Positions 1-9,309 of a DNA stretch of 64,000 nt are shown one piece after another (the stretch's first letter is position 1; each line of letters opens with the position of its first letter). The stretch is from Nocardia coubleae NBRC 108252 (GTDB lineage: Bacteria > Actinomycetota > Actinomycetes > Mycobacteriales > Mycobacteriaceae): NCBI RefSeq assembly GCF_001612805.1, contig NZ_BDBD01000011.1:868001-932000 (forward strand). Direction: 5' to 3'. The translations under genes and the position numbers were made by a program. Under the pieces are notes generated by a model. The model was not told where the DNA came from. It saw only the letters and a program-made list of their open reading frames with translations, and searched no databases.

Positions 1-23
1 CGCGACAACGGAAGGCTTGCGCA

Positions 24-1619
24 GTGACGACAACAGCCCACGACCGGAAACGGTTGATCAGCCGGATGACGGCTCAGGGCTGGTTCCAGCTCGTCTTCGC
101 CTCGATGATCGTCGCCGTGATCGTCGGTGCCGTGGCAGGCGCGCAGGTCATCGCCCACACCAACCGCGTCACCGACCGGCTGGTGGCCCAAACGCTTCCG
201 GCCGCCGCCGAGGCCGCGCGACTGCAGGGCGCGCTGGTGAACGAAGAGGCGGGCATCCGGGGTTACGTGCTCACCCGTGATCCCCTGTTCGTCTCGCACT
301 ACACCAGCGCCAGACAGGACGAGGCGAAAGCCGTCGAACGGCTCGAGCAGTTGATCGAGGGCCGTCCCGAACTCCAGGCCGACCTGACCGCTCTGCTGAC
401 CGCCGCAGACCTGTGGCGCACCGCGTATGCCGAGCCGGTGATCGCCCAGGGCGGCGCACCGAACCGGACAGACATGGGCATCACCTATTTCGGTGAGTTG
501 CAATCACGGTTCGCCACCCAGAACGACAATCTCACCGCCGCCGTCGACCGCGACAACAGCAGGCTCGACACCGCCCGCACCACCCGCAACCTGGTGCTGT
601 CGGGCATCGTGGTCGCCTTCCTGGTGACGGGAGCGGCGCTCACCGTCCTGGTGCGCCGCCTCGTCGTCCGGCCGCTCGGCTATCTCACGGAGTCGTCCCG
701 CCGCGTCGCGGCAGGCGAATTCGACTCCCGCATCGACCCCGTCGGCCCCTCCGACATCGCGCTCGTCTGCGCCGCCGTGGAGAACATGCGCGACCATATC
801 GTCGCCGAACTCGCCTCCTCGCGCGTGCAGGAATCGGTGCTGCACCAGCAGAAACAGGAACTGGCCGACCAGGCGGAGGAACTGCGGCGCTCCAATACCG
901 AACTCGAGCAGTTCGCCTACGTCGCCTCCCACGACCTGCAGGAGCCGCTGCGCAAGGTCGCCTCGTTCTGCCAGCTGCTCGACAAACGCTACGGCGACCA
1001 GCTCGACGAACGCGGCAAGCAGTACATCGACTTCGCCGTCGACGGCGCCAAACGCATGCAGATACTCATCAACGACCTGCTCACCTTCTCGCGAGTGGGG
1101 CGCGTATCCGACGGCACCGAACCCGTCGAGCTCGCCGACAGCCTCGACGCCGGGCTCACGGCGCTGTCGTCGAGCATCGAGGAGACCGGCGCGGTGATCG
1201 AGCGACCGGAGCAGCTGCCACGAGTCGAGGGCGAACCGACACTGCTGGTCATGCTGTGGCAGAACATCATCGGCAACGCGATCAAGTTCCGCACCCCGGG
1301 CTCGACGCCGCTGATCCGGATCACCTGCACACCGGACGACGCGGGCTCGGGTTGGCAGTTCAGCGTCGCCGACAACGGCATCGGCGTCGACGCCGAATTC
1401 GCGGACAAGGTTTTCGTCATCTTCCAGCGCCTGCACGCCCGCGACGCCTACAGCGGAACCGGTATCGGGCTGGCCGTCTGCAAGAAGATCGTGGAATTCC
1501 ACGGCGGCCGGATCTGGATCGACACCGACTATCACGACGGCACCCGCCTGTGTTTCACCCTCCCCATCCTCGACGAATCCACCACCGCATCCGACGCCCG
1601 GAAAGAGGCAATCGCGTGA
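24..1619 (+). CDS. CHASE3-type membrane sensor histidine kinase
   Basis: 531-residue sensor kinase. A GTG start follows AACGGAAGG with good spacing. One membrane helix lies at about residues 20-44, then an extracellular CHASE3-like helical domain (45-185), a second helix (about 188-212), HAMP, and a coiled linker. The HisKA motif VASHDLQEP has the phospho-acceptor at His303. The ATPase domain shows the N box (NIIGNAIKF), DNGIGVD and GTGIGL. It should sense an unknown extracellular cue and phosphorylate the response regulator that overlaps its stop codon by four bases (GTGA). The kinase core resembles those paired with Rcp1-like single-domain regulators. The ligand is not deducible. Confidence 0.93.
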   Translation: MTTTAHDRKRLISRMTAQGWFQLVFASMIVAVIVGAVAGAQVIAHTNRVTDRLVAQTLPAAAEAARLQGALVNEEAGIRGYVLTRDPLFVSHYTSARQDEAKAVERLEQLIEGRPELQADLTALLTAADLWRTAYAEPVIAQGGAPNRTDMGITYFGELQSRFATQNDNLTAAVDRDNSRLDTARTTRNLVLSGIVVAFLVTGAALTVLVRRLVVRPLGYLTESSRRVAAGEFDSRIDPVGPSDIALVCAAVENMRDHIVAELASSRVQESVLHQQKQELADQAEELRRSNTELEQFAYVASHDLQEPLRKVASFCQLLDKRYGDQLDERGKQYIDFAVDGAKRMQILINDLLTFSRVGRVSDGTEPVELADSLDAGLTALSSSIEETGAVIERPEQLPRVEGEPTLLVMLWQNIIGNAIKFRTPGSTPLIRITCTPDDAGSGWQFSVADNGIGVDAEFADKVFVIFQRLHARDAYSGTGIGLAVCKKIVEFHGGRIWIDTDYHDGTRLCFTLPILDESTTASDARKEAIA

Positions 1620-2059
1620 CAGATCCCGGCCAGCCCATCGATATTCTGCTCGTCGAAGACGACCCCGGCGACGAATTGATGACGAGAGAGGCGTTCGAGG
1701 ACAACAAAATCGGCAATACCCTGCATGTGGTAAGAGATGGTCAGGAGGCCCTCGACTTTCTCTACCGTAACGGCGACTACGCCGATGCGCCGACACCAGA
1801 CCTGATCCTGCTCGATCTGAATCTCCCGAGATACGACGGCAGGCAGGTATTGGAGAAGATCAAGGCCGACCCCGAGTTGTCACCGATTCCGGTGGTCGTG
1901 CTGACCACATCCGCCGCCGAGGAGGACATTCTGCGTAGTTACAAGCTGCATGCCAACGCCTATGTGACCAAACCGGTCGACCTCGACCAGTTCATCGCTG
2001 CCATCCGGCAGATCGACGAATTCTTCGTGCAGGTCGTCCGGCTGCCCAGGGTGCGCTGA
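1616..2059 (+). CDS. Single-domain response regulator (CheY/Rcp1-like)
   Basis: 147 residues, essentially one receiver domain with no output domain. It has the acidic pocket (LVEDDPGDE), the phosphorylatable Asp67 in LILLDLNLP, the conserved Thr98 (VLTTSA) and Lys119 (VTKPVD). The GTG start overlaps the kinase stop codon, so the pair is translationally coupled and it is almost certainly the kinase's partner. With no DNA-binding domain it must act by protein contact. The divergent-tail neighbours (anti-sigma kinase and STAS protein) are plausible targets, but that is inference. Confidence 0.92.
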   Translation: MTDPGQPIDILLVEDDPGDELMTREAFEDNKIGNTLHVVRDGQEALDFLYRNGDYADAPTPDLILLDLNLPRYDGRQVLEKIKADPELSPIPVVVLTTSAAEEDILRSYKLHANAYVTKPVDLDQFIAAIRQIDEFFVQVVRLPRVR

Positions 2060-2065
2060 CCGACT

Positions 2066-2512
2066 TCACGAGCAGGCGATGAGCATGGTGACGACGGTGC
2101 CGGATTCGGTTGTCTCGACGTCGAATTCGCTGCTCACCGCGCGCATGATGGTCAGTCCCCGGCCGCGCGACCCGTCGGCGACCGCGGCACCCGGCCGCCA
2201 GCTGCCGTGGTCGGTGACGACCACACGAATGTGATCGTCGGTGACCGATGCGCCGATTTCGACCGGTCCACCATCACCGCGATGTCCGTGCTCGACAGCA
2301 TTGGTACACGCCTCTCCCGCGGCCAGTACCACATCGTCGACCAGTGTTTGCCGCACCGGAATGTCGCTCAGCCAGGTACGCAGCGCACGACGGACCTCGA
2401 CCAATCGATCAGCCTTCGCGCAAAATTCCAGATAGAAAGGTTTCAGGGTGTTCTCCTGACCGGACGGGCGCCTCGGCACCGAACTGTGTGCTGTCGGTCT
2501 CGCTTCTGGCAT
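2066..2512 (-). CDS. RsbW/SpoIIAB-like anti-sigma factor serine kinase
   Basis: 148-residue GHKL ATPase of the anti-sigma factor type. The N box (EACTNAVEHG), the G1 box (DHGSW) and the G2 box (GRGL) are visible between residues 60 and 135. Family members bind a sigma factor and phosphorylate a STAS antagonist. It converges on the response regulator (6 bases apart) and diverges from a STAS gene, so a partner-switching module is likely. The first 18 residues are low complexity and the true start may be slightly downstream. Confidence 0.87.
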   Translation of the reverse strand: MPEARPTAHSSVPRRPSGQENTLKPFYLEFCAKADRLVEVRRALRTWLSDIPVRQTLVDDVVLAAGEACTNAVEHGHRGDGGPVEIGASVTDDHIRVVVTDHGSWRPGAAVADGSRGRGLTIMRAVSSEFDVETTESGTVVTMLIACS

Positions 2513-2674
2513 TTACCCCATCCGATCCACTGCTAAGCAGGGCGCAAGTGTGATGCATACTTCCGGCGAGGATAGCGCGAGGACATGAGACCTCTTCTGT
2601 AAGGTCCGCTTTCATCGGGTAAGTTGAGTAAGATGTGTTCGCCGACCCGGCGACACCGAGGCAAGAGGTGGAAA

Positions 2675-3046
2675 GTGGCGAATCGCGACCAGAACGGAAT
2701 CCCCGACCTCGATGTGCAGGTACGCGCCGAAGACGGATTCGAAATCCTCACCGTTCGCGGCGAAGTCGACATGGCATCGGCGCCGCAGTTGCAGGCCGCG
2801 CTGGAAAAGGCACAGCAGGGTGGAAATACGCTCGTCGTCGACATGACCCAGGTGGGATTCCTCGGGTCGGCCGGACTCAGCGCACTGCTCATCGTGTCGA
2901 AAGCGGCACCGGGCCAGTTGCGGGTGGTCGCCTCCCGTGAGGTCGCCCGCCCCATCGAACTGACCGGCCTGGACAAGCTCCTCGCCGTGTACAGCACCCT
3001 CGAAGCGGCCGTCGCCGCCACCGACGGGGCGCCCTCCGCGCTGTAA
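2675..3046 (+). CDS. STAS-domain anti-sigma factor antagonist
   Basis: 123 residues from the GTG at 2675, which follows GAGGTGG at a usual distance. An ATG at 2624 would add 17 arginine-rich residues without a good ribosome site. A single STAS domain has the conserved switch loop VGFLGSAGLSALL, with Ser65 as the probable phosphorylation site. In the known family the unphosphorylated form captures the anti-sigma kinase and frees the sigma factor. The divergent kinase at 2066-2512 is the obvious partner. No sigma factor gene lies in the window. Confidence 0.87.
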   Translation: MANRDQNGIPDLDVQVRAEDGFEILTVRGEVDMASAPQLQAALEKAQQGGNTLVVDMTQVGFLGSAGLSALLIVSKAAPGQLRVVASREVARPIELTGLDKLLAVYSTLEAAVAATDGAPSAL

Positions 3047-3059
3047 GCGCACGCCGGGC

Positions 3060-3093
3060 GGTGCCCGGATCGGTCGTATGCGATCCGGGCACC
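3060..3093. terminator. Hairpin terminator between convergent genes
   Basis: A perfect 13-bp stem (GGTGCCCGGATCG and its complement) with an 8-base loop lies between the STAS gene and the carboxylase gene, which converge here. It has no T-run, as is usual in high-GC actinobacteria, and could serve both directions. Confidence 0.6.
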
Positions 3094-3100
3094 GCGGCAC

Positions 3101-4666
3101 TCACATCGGATAGACCGAGTGCTTGCGCGGGTTGAATTCCCGTGCCACAGGCGGTTTGTCGCGCAACAGGCGGAGCGCATGGCGGATCTCGAGCCGGGTA
3201 CGCGCCGGTTCGATGACGGCATCGATATAGCCGCGTTCGGCCGCGATCCAGGGCGTGGCGACCGTCTCGTTGTACTGGTTGATCATGAATTCTCGTGCGG
3301 CGGCACGGTGTTCCTCGGGGACCGCCGCCAGCTGCCGCTTACCGATCAGGTCGACCGCGCTCTCGGCGCCGATCACCGCGATCCGCGCCGTCGGCCACGC
3401 GAAGCTCACGTCGGCGCCCACCTGACGCGCCGCCATCATCCCGTAGGCACCGCCGTAGGACTTGCGCACCACGAGATTGATGATCGGCACGGTGGCCTCG
3501 ATGATCGCCCTCGGCACCCGTCCACCACGGATGATCACGCCCGCCGCTTCCTGATCGAGCCCCGGCAGCACACCGGGCGTGTCGACGACGAACACCAGCG
3601 GGATGTTGAACGCATCGCAGAGCCGGATGAAGTAGGTCGACTTGTCCGAGCACGCCGCGTCGATCGAACCACCCAGTACGAGCGGCTGATTGGCGATCAC
3701 GCCGACCGGATACCCGTCCACCCGCGCGAAGCCGGTGATGAGGTTGGGGGCGAAAGCCGCACGGATCTCGTGGAATTCGCCGTCGTCGAAGATCCGCAGC
3801 AGGATCTCGTGCATGTCGTAGCCGGTGCGATCGGAGTCGGGAATGATGGTGTCGAGTTCACGGTCCGAGCCGGTGAGCTCCGGCTCCAGGCCGGGATTCA
3901 CGATCGGCGGCTGCTCGAGACAACTCGACGGCATGTAGCTGAGGTAGGCCCGCGCCCAGGCGTAGGCATCCGCTTCGGTCTTCGCCACGTGGTGCAGCGT
4001 GCCGCGCTCGGCCTGCACCGCGGCCCCGCCGAGGTCTTCGGCGCTGATGTCCTCACCGTTGACGGCTTTGATCACCTCCGGCCCGGTGACGAACATGTAC
4101 GAATCCTCGGTCCCGATCAGCACATCGGTATTGATCGGCCCGTACACCGACCCCGCCGCGCACTTGCCGAGAATGATCGACACCTGCGGCACATACCCCG
4201 ACAGCTTCTCCAGTACCCGGGAGATGTCACCGAACGACGCGATCGACCCCACCGCGTCCTGGATGCGCGCACCGCCGGAGTCGTTGATCGTCACCACGGG
4301 GCAGCCGGAATCGAACGCCAGCTTCAGCGCCCGCATGAACTTGCGCGCCGACACCACACCCACCGATCCGCCGTACACGGTCTGGTCGTGCGCGATCACC
4401 ACCACCGGCCGCCCGTCGATCAGGCCCCGCCCGGTGACCAGGCCGTCGCCGTAGAGCGCGTCGGGCTGGTCGGGCTGGCGCGCCAAGGCGCCCACCTCGA
4501 TGAACGTCCCGGGATCGAGCAGCATGTCCAGCCGCTCCCGCACGCTCGGCACGCCCTTCTTCGCCCGCTTCGCGACGCCGGCCGCACCCGCGGGTTCCGC
4601 GGCGATCGCCAGGATCTTGACCAACTCGTCGAGCTTCGCCTGCGTTGTCGCCACGCTCGCTGCCAC
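3101..4666 (-). CDS. Acyl-CoA carboxylase beta subunit (carboxyltransferase, PccB/AccD family)
   Basis: 521 residues from a GTG at 4666 that sits behind GGTTGG. Reading further upstream gives unconvincing sequence. This is the usual length of actinobacterial AccD/PccB proteins. N- and C-terminal crotonase-like carboxyltransferase domains are seen, with oxyanion-type glycine motifs (NDSGGARIQDAVGSI, GKCAAGSVYG, VDTPGVLPG and RKSYGGAYG). It transfers carboxyl from biotin to acetyl- or propionyl-CoA, in complex with an AccA-type biotinylated subunit that is not in this window. The gene is probably monocistronic. Substrate preference cannot be read from the sequence. Confidence 0.93.
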   Translation of the reverse strand: MAASVATTQAKLDELVKILAIAAEPAGAAGVAKRAKKGVPSVRERLDMLLDPGTFIEVGALARQPDQPDALYGDGLVTGRGLIDGRPVVVIAHDQTVYGGSVGVVSARKFMRALKLAFDSGCPVVTINDSGGARIQDAVGSIASFGDISRVLEKLSGYVPQVSIILGKCAAGSVYGPINTDVLIGTEDSYMFVTGPEVIKAVNGEDISAEDLGGAAVQAERGTLHHVAKTEADAYAWARAYLSYMPSSCLEQPPIVNPGLEPELTGSDRELDTIIPDSDRTGYDMHEILLRIFDDGEFHEIRAAFAPNLITGFARVDGYPVGVIANQPLVLGGSIDAACSDKSTYFIRLCDAFNIPLVFVVDTPGVLPGLDQEAAGVIIRGGRVPRAIIEATVPIINLVVRKSYGGAYGMMAARQVGADVSFAWPTARIAVIGAESAVDLIGKRQLAAVPEEHRAAAREFMINQYNETVATPWIAAERGYIDAVIEPARTRLEIRHALRLLRDKPPVAREFNPRKHSVYPM

Positions 4667-5006
4667 CTTCCAACCACCTGTAGTACTCCGGGCGAACCTA
4701 GGCCCAATCGCGCGCGCACACGACGCCTGTGTGCGGTATGTGGACAGGTCACAGTGATCGGTGGCGATCCCTCGTGGTTCCGACAACCCCGTTGTGGTCC
4801 GCGCCGAACCTGTGGTCCATACCTGATCGCGCGGCACAAGGCGATATGACGACCGCGCCGAATTGTTGTGGATTTCTCCGAGAATGGCGCGTCGAACCAA
4901 ATGGAAACGTCAAAAGCCGTCGCCGACACGTGAATTCGAGTTTGCCGCCGTGATCTGATCGAGATGTCCCGAACATGGGATGTTCACCGAACGCGAGGAA
5001 GTACGT
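4667..5006. other. Intergenic region between divergent genes
   Basis: No open frame here looks coding. The stretch is less GC-rich than its neighbours and must hold the promoters of the carboxylase gene (minus) and of the small secreted protein (plus). I cannot name specific boxes with confidence. Confidence 0.5.
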
Positions 5007-5168
5007 ATGAACTCCAGAATTGCCCGCCCGATTGCCGTTGCCGCCCTTGCCCTCTCGGCCGCCGCGCTCGGCACCGGCACCGCGGCCGCGGCCGGCCCTG
5101 TCGCCGGGTCGGTCGAGGTGTGCGCGCCGCTGCCGCTGGGCCCGCTCGAGCTGAGCCTGTGCCTCTGA
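5007..5168 (+). CDS. Small secreted protein (53 aa precursor)
   Basis: ATG at 5007 preceded by GAGGAAG at 7 bases. A positively charged start (MNSRIARP), a hydrophobic alanine-rich core and AAAAG form a clear Sec signal peptide of about 29 residues. The mature peptide is only about 24 residues, with two cysteines (VCAPLP and SLCL) that could form a disulphide. Very short exported peptides of this style are common in Nocardia and Rhodococcus. The function is unknown. It is followed at once by a hairpin terminator, so it is monocistronic. Confidence 0.7.
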   Translation: MNSRIARPIAVAALALSAAALGTGTAAAAGPVAGSVEVCAPLPLGPLELSLCL

Positions 5169-5192
5169 CCGGCTAGATCGGTGCGGTGAGCT

Positions 5193-5223
5193 GGTGTGGG
5201 CGGGCGTCGGGGCCGCCCACACC
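5193..5223 (+). terminator. Hairpin terminator after the small secreted protein gene
   Basis: An 11-bp perfect GC-rich stem (GGTGTGGGCGG/CCGCCCACACC) with a 9-base loop starts 25 bases after the stop codon. Confidence 0.55.
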
Positions 5224-5362
5224 GGCGTGTATCCGGTACTCGTCGTAACCCTAATCATTCCGCTATTCTCTTGACCTTTGTCACAAGCGAAGCCCGGACG
5301 TGACAATGGCCTACGCGGTAGTTTGGTCACTTGCCCAGCGATCTGGGTGGGAAGGATTCATC

Positions 5363-6625
5363 ATGGCTGTCACAACTTCCATCGAACCGTTCTTGACCGC
5401 TTCGGGCCGCCCGGTGTCAACCCCGTTGAAAGACGTGCGCACAATCTCGCGCCAGATGGTGGTGCATTTCATCGAAAACGTCGTCCCCTGCGCGACGCTG
5501 CCGGGCGAAGCGCTCGACGGCGACGTCACCACCGTCACCAGGGTCTGCCTCGAGCTCACCCGAAGCATGCTCGACGGTCGCGACCTCCCCGGCCGGGTGG
5601 AGCGCGTACAGGCCGCCGCCGCCGACTGGGCGCGCGAGGGCATCCCGATCGACACCATCCACCACGCCGTCCACGAAGGCTTCAAACTCGGCTTCGACCT
5701 GGTGATCACCAATGTCACCAACCACGACTACGACACCGTGGTCGGCGTGGCCCGGCGCCTGATGGACGCCCAGGACATGATCACCTCCGCCGTCTCCGCG
5801 GCCTACGTGCGCGAGCTTCGCGCCGTCGTCAGCGAGCACCACACCGCCGTGCACACCCTCACCTCCGCGCTGCTCGGCGGCCAGAACACCTCGACGATGG
5901 CCCGCGAATGCGGCATCGAGGTCGCCGACGAATACCACGTGATGGCCCTGGAGCTGCCACCGCACCCGGAGGAATCCGAGCCCGGCCTGAACGCGAAAGT
6001 CGTTGCGCGGCGCAAGTTGCGTCGCGTGCAGGCCGAACTCGCCAACCGCTGCGACGGCAAGGTGCTGTCGCTGCTCAGCGTCGACGGCGGCACCCTGCTG
6101 CTGCCCGCCACCGAGTTCACCGAGCCCGAGCTCGACGAGCTGATCGTGCACCTGTCCACCGCCGCCCAGGTGCCGGTGCGCGCCGTGGTGATGTCGGCCG
6201 CGCCGGGCGAGATCCCGCGCGCCGCGGAACAAGTCCACGAACTCGTCGAGATCGTGCACCGCCTCGGCGGCCCGAGCAAGGTCTATCGCCCGCACGAACT
6301 GGCCTTCGAATACCAGCTCACCCGCCCCGGCCCCGCCCGCGACTACCTGAGTTCGGTCGTCGATTCCCTCGAAGCGCATCCGGAGCTCATGCAAACCCTC
6401 GAGGTCTACATGGCCACCAATATGCAGCGCTCACGCACGGCCCGGAAGATGTTCATCCACACCAATACCGTCGACTACCGCCTCAAGCGGATCAGCCAGA
6501 TGACGGGATTCGACCTCAACGACGTCACCGGATTGTGTTACCTGCGGGCGGCGCTGCTCATCCGAGCGCACCGGGGAACGGCGTCGAGCGATATCTCCCC
6601 TGACCGAGGTTCCCGCGCCGGCTGA
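5363..6625 (+). CDS. PucR/CdaR-family transcriptional regulator
   Basis: 420 residues from the ATG at 5363, which has GGAAGGA eight bases upstream. An earlier GTG at 5300 lacks a ribosome site. The order is an N-terminal sensory region (about 1-160), a GGDEF-like CdaR middle domain (about 160-300) and a C-terminal PucR helix-turn-helix (about 345-410, with the RKMFIHTNTVDYRLKRI stretch). Such proteins are transcription activators in purine or other nutrient metabolism. No operon partner is evident; the downstream esterase is 180 bases away. The effector is unknown. Confidence 0.87.
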   Translation: MAVTTSIEPFLTASGRPVSTPLKDVRTISRQMVVHFIENVVPCATLPGEALDGDVTTVTRVCLELTRSMLDGRDLPGRVERVQAAAADWAREGIPIDTIHHAVHEGFKLGFDLVITNVTNHDYDTVVGVARRLMDAQDMITSAVSAAYVRELRAVVSEHHTAVHTLTSALLGGQNTSTMARECGIEVADEYHVMALELPPHPEESEPGLNAKVVARRKLRRVQAELANRCDGKVLSLLSVDGGTLLLPATEFTEPELDELIVHLSTAAQVPVRAVVMSAAPGEIPRAAEQVHELVEIVHRLGGPSKVYRPHELAFEYQLTRPGPARDYLSSVVDSLEAHPELMQTLEVYMATNMQRSRTARKMFIHTNTVDYRLKRISQMTGFDLNDVTGLCYLRAALLIRAHRGTASSDISPDRGSRAG

Positions 6626-6806
6626 GGGCCGTGTGCCCCCATTACTGGGGTCTGGCCGCGCTTTCCTACGAACGGGATCGTTCTTCGATAAGGGTGCACT
6701 GTCGCGTCGCGCGAGCCTCACAGGGGCTGACAGCGAGCGTGGGCACCTGTCCGAGCACCCGTGATCGCTCTCCCGATCACCGGTTCGGCGATCGAGAGGA
6801 ACCCCG

Positions 6807-7745
6807 TTGTCCAGACTCCGGCTTGTGATCCTGACCCTCGTCACCGTTCTGGTCGCCCTGGCGCCCTCGTTCATCCCGGCTCCCGCACAGGCCGCGCCCA
6901 CGGTGCGGTGGGAAGCGCGGGTCAGTGACCGCATCCTCGATATCGGGATCTCCTCGCCGAACCTCGAGGGTCCCGACTTCGCGGTGAAGGTGGTGCGGTT
7001 GCTGCTCCCACCCGGCTGGTCGAAAGACGCCACCCGCACCTGGCCCACGATCTGGGTTCTGCACGGCGGGTTCGACGATCACAAGTCCTGGACCGACAAG
7101 GGCGATCTCGAAGCCCTCACCGCGAACACCGACGCCATCTACGTGCTCCCCGAAACCAGTTGGTGCAGTGCGTATTCCGACTGGTGGAACTACGGTTCCT
7201 ACGGCGCGCCCGCGTGGGAGAAGTATCTGATGGGCGACGTGCGGACCCTGCTGGAATCGACCTACCGCGCGAACACCACCCGCGCCATCGCGGGCAACTC
7301 GATGGGCGGTCTCGGCGCGATGAAATTCGCCGCGAAGTACCAGGGTTGGTTCCGTTCGGCGGCCAGTTTCAGCGGCAACGTCGACCCGCTGCACGACTCG
7401 GGCGCTCCCGGCGAACCGGACAAGCCCGGCCAGGGATGTGCCGCGGACTGGAAACGCGTCTGGGGTGACTACACGGCCCAGCGCCACATCTGGGAGCAGA
7501 ACAACCCCTACACCCAGGCAGCCGAGCTGACCGGTATCCCCCTGTTCGTCAGCTACGGCAAGAACGGGCTCGTCGAATCCGCTGTCTACGAGCAGAACTC
7601 GCGCTTCGTCGCCAAACTGGAGAACACCCCCGGCGTGGATGTCAGGGAACGCTATGACGCAGGGGCCGGACACGACTGGTCGGCCTGGTCGTCGGCGATG
7701 TCCTGGGCGCTGCGGGATCTGCTGCGCTCCGTGGGGGTCGGCTGA
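6807..7745 (+). CDS. Secreted esterase D/antigen 85-like alpha/beta hydrolase
   Basis: 312 residues from a TTG start with GAGAGGA upstream. A Sec signal peptide covers about residues 1-30 (cleavage near AQAAP). The nucleophile elbow is GNSMGG, the acid is likely in GLVESAVYEQN, and the histidine is in GHDWSAW. The fold is that of the putative esterase family, which includes mycolyltransferases (Fbp proteins), but the overall size and motifs fit a general secreted esterase at least as well. It would act outside the membrane or in the envelope. Whether it uses trehalose mycolates is open. Confidence 0.82.
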   Translation: MSRLRLVILTLVTVLVALAPSFIPAPAQAAPTVRWEARVSDRILDIGISSPNLEGPDFAVKVVRLLLPPGWSKDATRTWPTIWVLHGGFDDHKSWTDKGDLEALTANTDAIYVLPETSWCSAYSDWWNYGSYGAPAWEKYLMGDVRTLLESTYRANTTRAIAGNSMGGLGAMKFAAKYQGWFRSAASFSGNVDPLHDSGAPGEPDKPGQGCAADWKRVWGDYTAQRHIWEQNNPYTQAAELTGIPLFVSYGKNGLVESAVYEQNSRFVAKLENTPGVDVRERYDAGAGHDWSAWSSAMSWALRDLLRSVGVG

Positions 7746-7818
7746 TCGGTGCCGGACTGCCGGAGGCTGCTCGGCCTCGCGAGCCGGATGCGCGTGAATG
7801 TCGTGGGGAGGGAAGACT

Positions 7819-8229
7819 GTGGCGACGGAATGGTTGTTCGCGCTGATTCCGGGTTGCCTGGGGTCGGTCTTCTTCGTCATCGGCCTGGTCTTGATTCGCC
7901 GTACTCGAAAGTTGAAGAGTTCCGGCGCGAAAGCGGTTGGCACAGTAGTCCGATTGGCGGCCAGTTCGGGACAGAACGGCACCCTGTATCACCCGGTGGT
8001 CCGGTGGGTTACGGCCGATGGGCGCACCGTGGAGGAACGCGCCGTCATGGGTAAGTCGTGGATTGTGAATTTCCGGCCCGGCACGCCGGTACTCGTCCAT
8101 TACGATCCGGATCGCCCGGCGAAGATGGTCATCGAGGGCTACAGCGGCGGTTCGGAATGGTTGTTCTGTTTACTGGGCGCGGGCGTGCTCGGTGTGACTC
8201 TCGCAGTGTGCCTGGTGGCGGCTTTCTGA
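7819..8229 (+). CDS. DUF3592 membrane protein
   Basis: 136 residues from a GTG at 7819 behind GGGAGGGA. The in-frame ATG at 7798 lacks a site. Two transmembrane helices (about residues 7-27 and 112-133) flank a soluble beta-rich region with HPVVRW and the VHYDPDRP motif, typical of DUF3592 proteins. These are widespread in actinobacteria and have no assigned function. It may be co-transcribed with the esterase 73 bases upstream. Confidence 0.75.
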   Translation: MATEWLFALIPGCLGSVFFVIGLVLIRRTRKLKSSGAKAVGTVVRLAASSGQNGTLYHPVVRWVTADGRTVEERAVMGKSWIVNFRPGTPVLVHYDPDRPAKMVIEGYSGGSEWLFCLLGAGVLGVTLAVCLVAAF

Positions 8230-8309
8230 GCCCGGCGGCCCTTTCGATCATGGTGATCAGATAGCGGCATTTCGGAACAAAGCCTCCCGAGGGCCCGGTT
8301 GGACCGGGC

Positions 8310-9218
8310 ATGACTCTGGGAATCGCGCTCGCCGTCGAAAACGCCACCAACTACGTCGACGACATCGTCGAGCAGGCACGCTATGTCGCCGAACAGGGTG
8401 TGCCCGCGGTGTGGTTCGGGCAGCGGATGGACTACGACTCCCCCACCCTCGCCGCGATCGTCGGGCGTGAGATACCCACCTTGCAGGTCGGTACCTCCGC
8501 CATTCCGGTGGCGGGGCGGCATCCGCTGCTGATCTCGTCGCAGGCACAGACCGCCCAGGCCGCCACGCGCGGCCGCTACCATCTCGGTCTCGCGGTCGGC
8601 TCCACCTTGTCGGCGAGTGCCTTCGGTCAGCCGTTCGATCGGCCCATTGCCCGGTTGCGCGAGTTCCTCACCGCGTTGCGGCAGCTTCTCGACACCGGCA
8701 CCGCCGACATCCACGGTGAACTGTTCACCACCACCCCGGCGCTACCGACCTCGGTTCCCGGCGGCGAGCGGCTTCCGGTGCTGGTGGCCGCCATGGGACC
8801 GCAGGCACTGCGAGTCACCGGCGAACTCGCCGACGGCACCCTGCCCTACCTCGCCGGACCCAAGACGCTGAGCGAACACATCGTTCCCGAAATCACCAGG
8901 GCGGCAAGCACTCCCCCGCGAATCGTCGCCTTCGTACCTGCCGTCGTCACCGCCGATGTCGAGAGGGCCCGTTCCGAAGCGTTGCGGCACTTGGCCTTCT
9001 ACGAACAGATCCCGTCCTATCGCCGCGTCCTCGACCTCGAAGGAGTCACCAGAGCGGCAGAACTCGCACTGATCGGTGACGAGGAAACCGTCGCCGCGGG
9101 CATCCGCCGCTACTTCGACGCGGGCGCCACCGAAGTCGTCCTCACCGCGACCGACCTCACCGGCCAGACCGACCACCGCCGCACCATTGCCCTACTGGGC
9201 GAACTCGCCCGGCGGTGA
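8310..9218 (+). CDS. LLM-class F420-dependent oxidoreductase
   Basis: 302 residues with the TIM-barrel of luciferase-like monooxygenases. The N-terminal strand is MTLGIALAVENATNY, followed by the GTSAIPVAGRHP loop, LGLAVGS and PVLVAAMGPQALRV. Mycobacteriales have many such proteins, most using F420 rather than FMN. The substrate is unknown. It stands alone between a DUF3592 gene and an MscS gene on the same strand. Confidence 0.85.
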   Translation: MTLGIALAVENATNYVDDIVEQARYVAEQGVPAVWFGQRMDYDSPTLAAIVGREIPTLQVGTSAIPVAGRHPLLISSQAQTAQAATRGRYHLGLAVGSTLSASAFGQPFDRPIARLREFLTALRQLLDTGTADIHGELFTTTPALPTSVPGGERLPVLVAAMGPQALRVTGELADGTLPYLAGPKTLSEHIVPEITRAASTPPRIVAFVPAVVTADVERARSEALRHLAFYEQIPSYRRVLDLEGVTRAAELALIGDEETVAAGIRRYFDAGATEVVLTATDLTGQTDHRRTIALLGELARR

Positions 9219-9309
9219 TCCGCTGCCATCAGAACGTCATGTCTGAGGCCGCGACACCCGGGTAAGCGACCGGCTGAGGCGAGTCGAAGAACGAGAGGAG
9301 TTCGATCTC

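Noticed and set aside
504..1796. Long minus-strand open frame opposite the sensor kinase
   Set aside because: It is the antisense of a clear histidine kinase, has no family motifs, and long antisense frames are normal in DNA of this GC content.
3119..4849. Plus-strand open frame of 576 codons opposite the carboxylase gene
   Set aside because: It consists of Arg/His/Asp-rich sequence typical of an antisense shadow of a conserved enzyme gene.
6807..7745. Calling the secreted esterase a mycolyltransferase (Fbp)
   Set aside because: The fold and Ser motif are shared by the wider esterase family and no trehalose-mycolate-specific feature can be read.
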